The position numbers were made by a program, and so were the translations under genes. The notes under the pieces are model-generated. The model was not told the DNA's origin. It saw only the letters and a program-made list of their open reading frames with translations, and ran no database searches. From the NCBI RefSeq assembly GCF_009664975.1, contig NZ_WJXB01000002.1:620001-684000 (forward strand): 64,000 bases of DNA. The letters run 5' to 3'. Source of the stretch: Paenibacillus monticola. GTDB lineage: Bacteria > Bacillota > Bacilli > Paenibacillales > Paenibacillaceae. This document shows, one piece after another, positions 44,001 to 51,216 of the stretch. The first letter of the stretch is position 1. Every line of letters begins with the position of its first letter.

Positions 44001-44499
44001 CCAGCAACTTCTCAATCGAAGGAGACACGTAGTGCAACGTTCCATCCAAGTCACCAAAAGAGACCATATCCGGTGTATTCTGCGTAATCAAATTGTACAG
44101 ATATTGTTTCTCCTGCAGTTTAGTCTCTGTAAGCTTCCGGTCCGTAATGTCTGTCATTTCCACCATCATAAAGGAAGGAGTATTCTCCTGAAATAATAAG
44201 AAAATATGAAGCGCTACCCAAATTATCCCGCCATCCTTGCACAAGAGTCGCTTTTCTTTATCAAATGCCGCTCCCGAACTCTGCAGCAGGTAGTTTATGA
44301 TATCGTCATGATCAATGGTCGGCTTATCTTCAGGACAAACAATATCAAGATAGCGAATCTGAAGAAGCTCAGCTTCACTATAACCAAGCATATCGCAAAG
44401 AGCCGGATTGGATTGGAGCACAGTCCCGTCATTCGTAGAAACCACTGCAAACCCGATAGAAGATCTCATGTACAACTGCTCAAAAATATAGTCAGACAC
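41041..44499 (-). CDS. Hybrid histidine kinase with six PAS domains and C-terminal receiver
   Basis: The 1152-aa cytoplasmic protein has six PAS/PAC units (about residues 5-125, 130-248, 255-372, 378-498, 505-625 and 632-752). HisKA follows with His776 in SHELRTPMNG, then HATPase (NLVGNAVKF, DTGIGI and GGTGLGLAIS). The receiver domain (about 1030-1150) has Asp1081 in LVFMDIQMPVMDG. There is no membrane helix, so it senses an internal signal. The GTG start has GGAGGAG upstream. No response regulator is adjacent; the partner is unknown. Confidence 0.93.
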   Translation of the reverse strand: MSDYIFEQLYMRSSIGFAVVSTNDGTVLQSNPALCDMLGYSEAELLQIRYLDIVCPEDKPTIDHDDIINYLLQSSGAAFDKEKRLLCKDGGIIWVALHIFLLFQENTPSFMMVEMTDITDRKLTETKLQEKQYLYNLITQNTPDMVSFGDLDGTLHYVSPSIEKLLGYPPHEMIGKKRPEYYHPEDALKMREQGKLYSDSDVFTRRVRHKDGHYLWIESSFQVLRNEAGEAEQVVTIARDVTERKKYEDMLAKSQHLAQMGSWEWDLVKQYATISKEMCHIFGFPEYSSNQSVYDHELIRSVIHKEDYQKTIEGLTYSLESGKNGEMVFRIRTSSGLPKIIEAHWEVVVDEAGRSIRISGIVQDVTERHQIEEQLRDSEKNFRLISENSQDFIFRSTADEQLTYLYASPICFTMFGFTPEEMVKTSGQDYIHSMDAVRVQDYMQSCMTGLKLKPIVFRFLRKDGSYIWVESTLRYIYTGEDEVQEVVGVTRDITERKQYEMKLQESENRYKSLFEYNPSAISAMDLLGRTLSVNSSLQQLTGYSRESLYLSYFSEIIDSEVLDDVYERFWSAANGQAQIFDSRLIHREGHPVEVSVIYVPIMVNNQVVGVFSITSDITERKRHLEQIEKLSYEHALILNSVTEGIFGINLEGTTMFINPSAAVMLGYDPRELSNSSQLHTIQQTWLAGEPYPGQKSLIQSLSESLSYEEREGVFWRQDGSSFLVKYRMTPLFDNGMRKGAVVVFRDITEEKAIVRAKESAEQADRAKSEFLAIMSHELRTPMNGIIGMADLLSGTELNDEQHYYTQIINKSSEALLHILNEVLDFSKIEAGMMTLEQQLVDLRYVMQSVSDLFYPKVKEKGLLLSTHVDPDLPALIVTDEARLRQILVNLVGNAVKFTEIGTIRLSVKLVSAQDSGNLIIKFTVNDTGIGIPHASQGLLFQSFSQLHPSINRKYGGTGLGLAISKKLTELLGGAIGVDSREGEGSEFYFTVQASHPAEEQRQEKAVRNDYSADKERTVAAEISPEGKYGPLSILIAEDHPVNRQLLLAYLKKRGYVADVAVNGEEAVQAVLLHSYDLVFMDIQMPVMDGIEATGIIREQCGLNPVIVAVTAFAGKEDEDMCLQAGMHDFISKPIQANELDRVLKECSVRIRR

Positions 44500-44597
44500 T
44501 AGGAGCTCCTCCTCTGAGATTGTGGGACTAAATAATTATTATTATACCTTTTCTTCGGAATATTTGCTGTATATATGAAGCTTCTTCGAATCTGTGA

Positions 44598-45073
44598 GTG
44601 CTAGATACTCTTCCAAAAATACAAAAAGCTGCAGAACTCTTGGCACTCACGGTGGACAAGCGGGGTAAAGCTGACGGGATACGCGCATTCTCACTTCATC
44701 CGGGCAGCATCGTAGAAACGGGCCTCTCCAGATTCGCATCGAAGGAGCAACTGCAAGCGATCGGGGTGATTGACAAGGACGGAAAACCTATCCTCGACCC
44801 GTCGAAGAACCTGAAGACGGTAGAGCAAGGAGCCTCGACCAGCGTCTGGTGCGCAATAAGTCCGCAACTAGATGGTATGGGCGCGTCTATTGCGAGAACA
44901 ACGACATCGCCCCGTTGGTGGAGGATGCGTCTAAATGGAACAATGATTCGGTTCGCCGAGTTGGATCATTGGCGCTTGGGGTCATGCCTTATGCAGTCGA
45001 TCTTGAAGCTGCTAATCGCCTCTGGAGCCTGAGCGAAGAGCTATTAGGTTGGACGCCAACCAATCAAGGATAA
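44598..45073 (+). pseudogene. Decayed C-terminal fragment of a short-chain dehydrogenase
   Basis: Frame one (from 44598) reads KRGKADGIRAFSLHPGSIVE, then PSKNLKTVEQGASTSVWCA and SPQLDGMG. Frame two continues GRVYCENNDIAPLVEDA and ends RLWSLSEELLG. Both belong to one SDR; a frameshift lies near 44875-44890. The Rossmann N-terminus and the YxxxK catalytic site are absent. It is therefore a 5'-truncated and frameshifted remnant. Confidence 0.8.
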
Positions 45074-45106
45074 ATACCTAGAAACTGATCATCTAACCTA
45101 ACTGAC

Positions 45107-45149
45107 GAAAACAACCCACCGAGCGTATCCTCGGCGGGCTGTTTTCGTT
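45107..45149. terminator. Terminator after the SDR remnant
   Basis: GAAAACAACCCACCGAG pairs with CTCGGCGGGCTGTTTTC, with wobble pairs, around a short loop. T-runs occur on both sides. Confidence 0.7.
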
Positions 45150-45236
45150 GAATCTATAAAATTTCAATTACGCGAGAAGGGGAGCCGATATGTGGATCGT
45201 AAGAATTATTATGCAAAGGATGGATTTTAGACAAAA

Positions 45237-45262
45237 TAAAAAACCTTCCGAAGAAGGGTTTC
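45237..45262 (-). terminator. Terminator after tRNA-Leu
   Basis: CCTTC/GAAGG stem with a TTCG tetraloop, extended by AA/TT. The minus strand continues TTTTTTATTTT. It lies about 15 bases past the tRNA 3' end. Confidence 0.75.
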
Positions 45263-45277
45263 GTTTGTAAAGCATGA

Positions 45278-45361
45278 TGCGGTCAAGAGGACTCGAACCT
45301 CCACGATATTGCTATCACTGGCACCTGAAGCCAGCGCGTCTGCCAATTCCGCCATGACCGC
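45278..45361 (-). tRNA. tRNA-Leu (anticodon CAG)
   Basis: The 84-base gene folds as a class II tRNA. The acceptor stem is GCGGTCA/TGACCGC with A as discriminator. The D-arm region has GGCGGAATTGGCAGACGC. The anticodon stem is CTGGC/GCCAG around TTCAGGT, so the anticodon is CAG. A variable arm and GGTTCGAGTCC T-arm follow. CCA is not encoded in the gene. A terminator lies downstream. Confidence 0.95.
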
Positions 45362-45515
45362 ATATTATGTATATTAGTGATTAATAGTAGAATCACCGTA
45401 ATTAAGACTTTACTCCTTTTTAGAATAAAATGCAAGATATTTTTCTCGCGCACCTTACTTTGGGCAATACATATACTGCCTATGCGATATCATTCACAAT
45501 CAAGGAGTGAGTTAA

Positions 45516-45776
45516 TTGGAAAATTATCAAATGAATCAACCCATGAATCAGCCCATGAATCCGCAAATGACACATCATCTTGTAGTGCACCCTGTTGATC
45601 CGTATGTAGTGGAGACCCTTCGTTCCCTTGGAGGCAAATGGGTCCATCTCGAAACTACACGCGGCAGAATTGAAGGCTGCATCGTGGATTGTAAACCTGA
45701 CCATGTTGTACTGGATAACCGGGGCAAAAAAATATTTGTACGCATTTGCGAAATTGTCTGGATTATGCCGGAATAA
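45516..45776 (+). CDS. DUF2642 (YuzF-like) protein
   Basis: The 86-aa protein begins with a Met/Asn/Gln/Pro-rich leader (MNQPMNQPMNPQ) and then LRSLGGKWVHLETTRGRIEG with VVLDNRGKKIFVRICEIVWIMPE, like YuzF, an Sm-like small barrel. The TTG at 45516 has AAGGAG upstream. It is monocistronic. In Bacillus such proteins are linked to spores; the function is unknown. Confidence 0.78.
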   Translation: MENYQMNQPMNQPMNPQMTHHLVVHPVDPYVVETLRSLGGKWVHLETTRGRIEGCIVDCKPDHVVLDNRGKKIFVRICEIVWIMPE

Positions 45777-45864
45777 GAGAAATAAGATATCTTTCTCAAC
45801 ATCCAATACTCTTGTAAACCTAATAAAAATAAGTTAAAATGTCCTTATAACTTATTTTCGAAGG

Positions 45865-46332
45865 GTGATAACACTGGACGCATTGGATTATAATATAATC
45901 AGAGCACTAATGGATAATGGCAGAATGAGCTGGTCCGAGTTGGCCGGATTATTAGGTCTCTCCTCTCCAGCCGCAGCTGACCGGGTTAGACGACTGGAAG
46001 AGCAAGAGATTATCCAAGGTTACACAGCTTTGATTAATGCTGAATCGGTCGGGTATGACTTAATGGCTCTTATTGCCGTATCGTTAGAGCGTCCCGAACA
46101 TCGTAAGGCTTTTCTGGAGCTGGTGCTTAAGCTGCCGGAAATCCAGGAATGTCATCACACAGCGGGCGATGATGATTACATGCTGAAGGTGCGCTGCCGT
46201 GGAACGCGCGACCTGGACCGGATTATTAGTGATGAGCTTAAAAGTCTGCCAGGCATTCTCCGAACTCGTACAACTATTGTTCTGGGGACGTTGAAGGAAA
46301 CCTTGAATGTGCCGTTGCCGCCAGTGGAATGA
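45865..46332 (+). CDS. Lrp/AsnC family regulator
   Basis: The 155-aa protein has an N-terminal HTH (about residues 4-65: LDALDYNIIRALMDNGRMS, AADRVRRLEEQEII) and a C-terminal RAM domain (ECHHTAGDDDYMLKVRCR). The GTG at 45865 overlaps AAGGG; a CTG at 45874 is better spaced (8 bases) and would give (M)DALDYN, the usual family start. It ends as ATGA with the LysE-type gene, which it probably controls as in other exporter pairs. Confidence 0.88.
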   Translation: MITLDALDYNIIRALMDNGRMSWSELAGLLGLSSPAAADRVRRLEEQEIIQGYTALINAESVGYDLMALIAVSLERPEHRKAFLELVLKLPEIQECHHTAGDDDYMLKVRCRGTRDLDRIISDELKSLPGILRTRTTIVLGTLKETLNVPLPPVE

Positions 46333-46466
46333 ATACTGCAATCATCGGATCAATTCTACTAAGCGGCTTTGGATTCGGGCTGCTTATAGCCGCTCCTATC
46401 GGGCCTATGTCCCTATTATGCATGAACCGAACTCTGGTTCACGGCTTTCGCTCAGGGGTAGGGTAG
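46329..46466 (+). pseudogene. Truncated LysE/RhtB-type amino acid exporter
   Basis: The 45-codon frame encodes LLSGFGFGLLIAAPIGPMSL then NRTLVHGFRSGVG and a stop. This is the N-terminus of LysE-type exporters (usually about 200 aa). Its ATG overlaps the Lrp stop as ATGA. After the stop only the MFS gene follows, so the rest has been lost by deletion or recombination. Confidence 0.75.
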
Positions 46467-46467
46467 G

Positions 46468-47709
46468 ATGGCCATGCCTATACCTCCAAGACCCAAATGG
46501 ATGCTGAAAAAGAATCGTCGGCGAACGATAACCCTTCCTCACTTTTTAAGCGGATACTTCATCTCAAGGATAGGAGACTCTCTGTACACCTTCTCTATAC
46601 CCCTTCTTTCCTACCAGCTTACAGGCTCTGTCCTTGTGATGAGCTCACTTTTTGCTGTCAGTGTGATACCCATAATCTTATTTGCTCCCTTCGCCGGAGT
46701 TATTATGGATCGTTTCAACACCAAATACTTGATGCTATTCATTGACTTTACTCGAATGGGCTTAGTGGCTGCACTTCCTATACTGGAGCACTATCACCTG
46801 TTGGCAGTGTGGTGCCTATATGTTATTACTCTACTCTTATCGCTACTATCCACCGCTTATGATATTGCGATTATAACAGTCATTCCGCTCTTCTCAGGGA
46901 ATCAATTAACGCGGGCCAACGCCGGAGTTCAGACTGTCGGGCAATTAGCAGATATGATCGGGCCTGTGGTGGCAGGCGGATTAACAACTCTCTTTTCTTT
47001 GCCTGCGATCCTGTGGCTGGATGTTGCTTCCTTCGGGGCAATTCTCGGGGTGCTCTACCGGCTTCCGCAAGAAACAGTACATAAACACCAAGAGCATAAG
47101 TTCTTTGGGGAAATGGCCCAAGGATTCCGCTGGCTGATTCGCAGTCCCGTCAATCTTTCCTTATCCTTACAAGCTGCTATCGGGAACTTTGGTTACAGTG
47201 CCGCCTATGCAACACTTACCTACTATTTATTGACTACACTCCAGCTTGGGACAGATCAAATCGGCATCACGTACTCGCTGCTTGCTGCTGGAGGTGTCGC
47301 CGGAAGCTTAATTATCATCTATCTTGATCGACACTTTGAACGTGGGCGTCTCATACCCGTCTTGTTGCTGGTCGGGACTTCCGGGTTTATGCTTGCAGCC
47401 TTCAATCATTCCTGGCTTGCACCGGGAATTGGATTTGCCCTTGTAGCCGCCTGCAATACCGCTTGGTCTATCTTATCCGCTTCCATCCGTCAGGAGACGG
47501 TTCCCCCTGCTTTGCTCGGGAGAGTCCTCAGCTTCTCCAGAGTTCTGACCCGAGCGGCCATGCCATGCGGCGCTTTACTTGGAGGCTGGATGACTGGGGC
47601 TATTCATCCGGGGTCCGTATTTCTGCTCGCCGCAGGAGCGAAGCTCATTGAGGTAGGCATTGCCTTAGCCTCGCCAATTCGCAGTCTGAATAAGACAAAT
47701 CGCGGCTGA
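46468..47709 (+). CDS. MFS transporter (DHA3-like)
   Basis: The 413-aa protein has about 12 helices. SGYFISRIGDSLYTFSIPLL and PFAGVIMDRFNTKYLM are typical of the MefA/EntS-like group. QETVPPALLGRVLSFSRVL is the second-half loop. It begins one base after the LysE remnant stop, with only a weak GGTAGG as RBS; the ATG at 46501 (residue 12) is an alternative. Its position directly after the remnant suggests a deletion joined them. Substrate unknown. Confidence 0.82.
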   Translation: MAMPIPPRPKWMLKKNRRRTITLPHFLSGYFISRIGDSLYTFSIPLLSYQLTGSVLVMSSLFAVSVIPIILFAPFAGVIMDRFNTKYLMLFIDFTRMGLVAALPILEHYHLLAVWCLYVITLLLSLLSTAYDIAIITVIPLFSGNQLTRANAGVQTVGQLADMIGPVVAGGLTTLFSLPAILWLDVASFGAILGVLYRLPQETVHKHQEHKFFGEMAQGFRWLIRSPVNLSLSLQAAIGNFGYSAAYATLTYYLLTTLQLGTDQIGITYSLLAAGGVAGSLIIIYLDRHFERGRLIPVLLLVGTSGFMLAAFNHSWLAPGIGFALVAACNTAWSILSASIRQETVPPALLGRVLSFSRVLTRAAMPCGALLGGWMTGAIHPGSVFLLAAGAKLIEVGIALASPIRSLNKTNRG

Positions 47710-47749
47710 ACTCATTTTTTCGGAAAATAGTTCAATCTACCAGCTACCT

Positions 47750-49000
47750 TCAATCCCCTACATAACGATTGTTCGCAGCACCAAAACCCACGACCAGCAG
47801 CAGCACACTTGCAGCCAGCAGCACCACCAGTGGAATACTCCAGCTGTTAGTGATATCGTGAAGTAATCCGAACAACACCGGCCCTGATGCAGCCAATAGG
47901 TAACCTACAGACTGGGCCATCCCGGAGAGCTCGCTGGCTTCCTGGGTGGTTCTTGTGCGAAGACTGAAGAACATCATCACCAGTCCAAAAGCAAAACCAC
48001 CAGCAATACCGATACAAATTGCCCATAAGGCCATCCAGGCACTGCTGCCAAGCCAGACTCCACCAATCCCAAGGATGAATAGTACAGAACTAATTATGAC
48101 CAGCGGGCGCTGATTCTTCATATGTCCAGCCCACAGCGGTACGAAAAAAGTAAAGGGCAGCTGGGCTAACTGCATCAGCGAAAGAATCCAGCCCGCATGA
48201 CTTGAAGTCATTCCGCGTTCAACCAGAATCACGGAGAACCAGGCAATCAAGACGTAATAGAGTAGCGATTGCAGGCCCATAAACAGGGTAACCTGCCAGG
48301 CCAGCTTGGAACGCCACATATTTCCAGTAGTAGACAAGGTGTTATTCCTGCTTCCTTGACCCAGCTTGCGCATTTGCGGAATCCAGAACAGGGTGGCCAG
48401 AGCAGCGACCACGAACCAGAGAGCTAACGTACCTCTCCAACCCAAGCCAGAATTCGCCAACGGTACACTTATGCCCGAGGCAGTAGCAGCACATATATTC
48501 ATAGAGACCGTATAGACCCCAGTCATTAACCCGATATGCTGGGGGAACTTCCCTTTAATTAATCCAGGCAGCAGTACATTGCAAACGGCTATCGAAAGTC
48601 CAAGTATGGCTGTACCTGTTAACAGCATCACCGCTCCCGCTGACGAACGGATCAGAATACCGATAGCCAGCATGAGCATGGAAACTAACAGGACATTGGC
48701 CAAGCCAAAACGACGCGCCAGCTTCGGTGCAAATGGTGATACTAACGCAAAAGCAAGTAAAGGCAAGGTAGTAATGGCTCCCGCTAGTGTATTGGTTAAC
48801 CCAAGATCATCGCGGATGGTTTCAAGCAAGGGTCCCACAGAGGTAAATGGAGCACGTAGTGCAGCCGCCACAAATATGATTCCCAGCACCAGCAACCAAT
48901 GCTCATACCTAGAGCTGGACAAGCCTGCATATTGAATCTTTTCTTCTATTAAATCATTTTTTTCTACTATCATAATTCCCTCTTGCTGTGTTGCCTTCAT
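47750..49000 (-). CDS. MFS transporter, CynX/NimT family (YycB-like)
   Basis: The 416-aa protein has 12 helices; AAALRAPFTSVGPLLETIRDDLG is the CynX/YycB-type N-terminal signature. The start is the ATG at 49000 with GGGAGG upstream; another ATG lies nine codons later. It is convergent with the DHA3-like MFS and divergent from the ABC exporter. The family takes cyanate, nitroimidazole and related small substrates; here it is unknown. Confidence 0.88.
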   Translation of the reverse strand: MKATQQEGIMIVEKNDLIEEKIQYAGLSSSRYEHWLLVLGIIFVAAALRAPFTSVGPLLETIRDDLGLTNTLAGAITTLPLLAFALVSPFAPKLARRFGLANVLLVSMLMLAIGILIRSSAGAVMLLTGTAILGLSIAVCNVLLPGLIKGKFPQHIGLMTGVYTVSMNICAATASGISVPLANSGLGWRGTLALWFVVAALATLFWIPQMRKLGQGSRNNTLSTTGNMWRSKLAWQVTLFMGLQSLLYYVLIAWFSVILVERGMTSSHAGWILSLMQLAQLPFTFFVPLWAGHMKNQRPLVIISSVLFILGIGGVWLGSSAWMALWAICIGIAGGFAFGLVMMFFSLRTRTTQEASELSGMAQSVGYLLAASGPVLFGLLHDITNSWSIPLVVLLAASVLLLVVGFGAANNRYVGD

Positions 49001-49091
49001 CCTGTATCCTCCCAGTTGCAAAAAACACACGAGATCATTATACCTCTCATCAATAGTTACTGTACAAGGTTTCATTTAAATTTAAGGGGGA

Positions 49092-49120
49092 TTGACAAAA
49101 GGGTTAACCATCTTTAGTAT
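49092..49120 (+). promoter_or_regulatory. Sigma-A promoter of the ABC exporter
   Basis: TTGACA (49092-49097) and TAGTAT (49115-49120) are separated by 17 bases, about 75 bases before the start. Confidence 0.8.
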
Positions 49121-49131
49121 CCTAAGAATAA

Positions 49132-49161
49132 CGCTTAGTTGAGAATCGCTCTCATTAAGCG
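49132..49161. promoter_or_regulatory. Inverted repeat in the leader of the ABC exporter gene
   Basis: CGCTTA...TGAGA and TCTCA...TAAGCG flank ATCGC. The centre TGAGAATCGCTCTCA resembles a 7-1-7 Fur-type box with about four mismatches. It may be an operator or a leader hairpin. Confidence 0.45.
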
Positions 49162-49194
49162 AATACATAAACATACAGAAAAGAGTGAACACCG

Positions 49195-50910
49195 ATGCTG
49201 CGTCGTTTTTTTTCCTATTATAAGCCTTATAAAAAGCTGTTTATTCTGGACTTCTCCTGCGCTGTGGGCGCGGGTCTGCTCGAGCTTGCTTTTCCGGTTG
49301 CCGTCAACAAATTCATTGATGATCTACTGCCAGGACAAGATTGGCCGTTAATTCTGATCGCCTGTATTGCTCTCATGGTAATTTATGCGTTAAATACAGC
49401 TATGCAATATATTGTTACCTACTGGGGGCATATGCTGGGGATCAACATCGAAACGGATATGCGCAAAAAAATGTTCGAGCACATCCAGAAGTTATCCTTC
49501 CGCTTCTTCGATAATAACAAAACCGGCCATTTGATCGGCCGCATTACCAACGATTTGAATGATATCGGCGAGGTGGCGCATCATGGTCCCGAGGATGTTT
49601 TTATTGCGTTTATGACGCTGATCGGCGCTTTCCTATTGATGGCCCAGATTAATCTACAGCTGGCTATTATCACTTTCGTGATCGTTCCATTAATGGGCTG
49701 GATCATTATTCACTTTGGACGCAATATGACCTCTACCTACCACCGGCTCTTCGGAAATGTAGGCAGCTTTAATGCCCGCATCGAAGACAATGTAGGCGGA
49801 ATCCGGGTGGTGCAGTCTTTTGCCAACGAGAATTATGAAAAAGAACTCTTCGCCATCGATAATCAAATGTTCCGCCAAACGAAGCTGCTTGCTTATAAGC
49901 TCATGGCCAAAAGCTCATCGATCAGCTATATGATGACACGATTGATTATTATTGTTGTAATGGTCTGCGGGGCATGGTTCTTCATTCAAGGGGATCTGCA
50001 AATCGGTGAATTTGTCGCATTCATCCTGCTGTCCAATGTATTCTTCCGGCCGATTGAGAAGATTAATGCCGTGATCGAGAGTTATCCGAAGGGAATTGCT
50101 GGATTTCGGCGTTACCTGGAAATTATGGATACGGAACCTGATATCAAGGACAAAGCAAATGCTCTTGAAGTTGCTTCTCTGCGCGGAGATATTGACTTTA
50201 AAGATGTCTCCTTCGGTTATGATGAGAACCGCAAGGTGCTGGAGCATATTAACCTGAACGTTAAAGCTGGAGAGACCATTGCTTTTGTCGGCCCCTCAGG
50301 TGCAGGTAAAACCACCATTTGCAGTCTGCTGCCCCGCTTCTATGATGTGACTGGCGGCGGAATTTCCATTGATGGAACCGATATCCGCGAGTTGAAGCTC
50401 ATCTCCCTGCGGAAGCAGATCGGTATTGTGCAGCAGGATGTATTCCTGTTCTCCGGCACGATTAAGGAGAACATTGCCTATGGTAAACTGGATGCGGAGT
50501 TGACGGAGATCTGGGAAGCGGCCAGACGCGCACATCTGGAGGAATTAATTCAGAGCTTGCCGGATGGTATGGACACGGTCATCGGGGAACGTGGCGTGAA
50601 GCTATCCGGCGGACAGAAGCAGCGGCTGGCTATTGCCAGAATGTTCCTCAAGAATCCACCGATTCTGATCCTGGATGAAGCAACCTCCGCACTCGATACC
50701 GAGACGGAAGCAGCGATCCAGCAATCGCTGGCCGATCTGTCTGTGGGCAGAACGACACTCGTGATTGCCCACCGTCTAACAACGATCAAAAATGCGGACC
50801 GCATTATGGTAGTAACGGAAGAAGGTATTACCGAAGAAGGTCGACATGAGGATCTAGTCAACGCTGGAGGAACTTACAGCCGGTTGTATCAGGCGCAGTA
50901 TAATGCCTAG
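49195..50910 (+). CDS. ABC exporter, fused permease and ATPase (YgaD-like)
   Basis: The 571-aa half-transporter has an N-terminal ABC membrane domain (about residues 10-300, six helices) and an ATPase domain (about 330-565). Walker A is GPSGAGKTT, the signature LSGGQKQRLAIARM, Walker B LILDEATSALD and the H-loop IAHRL. It works as a homodimer. The ATG at 49195 fits, but the RBS is weak. A clear sigma-A promoter precedes it. Lipid or drug export is likely. Confidence 0.93.
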   Translation: MLRRFFSYYKPYKKLFILDFSCAVGAGLLELAFPVAVNKFIDDLLPGQDWPLILIACIALMVIYALNTAMQYIVTYWGHMLGINIETDMRKKMFEHIQKLSFRFFDNNKTGHLIGRITNDLNDIGEVAHHGPEDVFIAFMTLIGAFLLMAQINLQLAIITFVIVPLMGWIIIHFGRNMTSTYHRLFGNVGSFNARIEDNVGGIRVVQSFANENYEKELFAIDNQMFRQTKLLAYKLMAKSSSISYMMTRLIIIVVMVCGAWFFIQGDLQIGEFVAFILLSNVFFRPIEKINAVIESYPKGIAGFRRYLEIMDTEPDIKDKANALEVASLRGDIDFKDVSFGYDENRKVLEHINLNVKAGETIAFVGPSGAGKTTICSLLPRFYDVTGGGISIDGTDIRELKLISLRKQIGIVQQDVFLFSGTIKENIAYGKLDAELTEIWEAARRAHLEELIQSLPDGMDTVIGERGVKLSGGQKQRLAIARMFLKNPPILILDEATSALDTETEAAIQQSLADLSVGRTTLVIAHRLTTIKNADRIMVVTEEGITEEGRHEDLVNAGGTYSRLYQAQYNA

Positions 50911-51160
50911 AATAAAAATTGACTAAAACTCGAAATCAGTGATTGACAGCCGGTCCATGAAGCCGCTACGGGTACGGAGGGTTCTTGCGATCGCTGTTAA
51001 AGCCCGATTTCTTTATTGTAAAGGGATTATAGGTTGAAATCGGTCTTTAAAGGCGAACACTATCGCTTCTCCAGAATCCCTCCAACCCTCCGCTGCGTTG
51101 GCGCATAAAGTCAAACACAAATTTTTAGATTTGAGCTAATTCTTATATCCTAAAGCAAAC
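50911..51160. other. Gene-free stretch with a structured repeat-like element
   Basis: Nothing coding is seen. The stretch contains the large inverted-repeat element listed separately (50975-51092). Confidence 0.6.
50975..51092. repeat. Structured intergenic element, long imperfect hairpin
   Basis: The ends CGGAGGGTT and AACCCTCCG are exact inverted copies. Inner arms also pair: CGATTTC with GAAATCG, TTAAAG with CTTTAA and GCGAT with ATCGC. The 118-base unit is compact and has no coding frame. It resembles a REP/MITE-type intergenic element; no second copy is seen in the window. Confidence 0.6.
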
Positions 51161-51205
51161 AACAACCTTCTGCTATTACGCCATTGTCGGCAGCAGAAGG
51201 TTGTT
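51161..51205. terminator. Terminator after the M20 peptidase
   Basis: AACAACCTTCTGCT and AGCAGAAGGTTGTT are perfect 14-base arms around a 17-base loop. T-rich runs follow on the minus strand. Confidence 0.75.
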
Positions 51206-51216
51206 TGCTGTACTAG

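Noticed and set aside
45190..45270. 26-codon plus-strand frame with a good RBS (MWIVRIIMQRMDFRQNKKPS)
   Set aside because: Its end lies in the tRNA-Leu terminator and no family is recognised; most likely chance or a leftover fragment.
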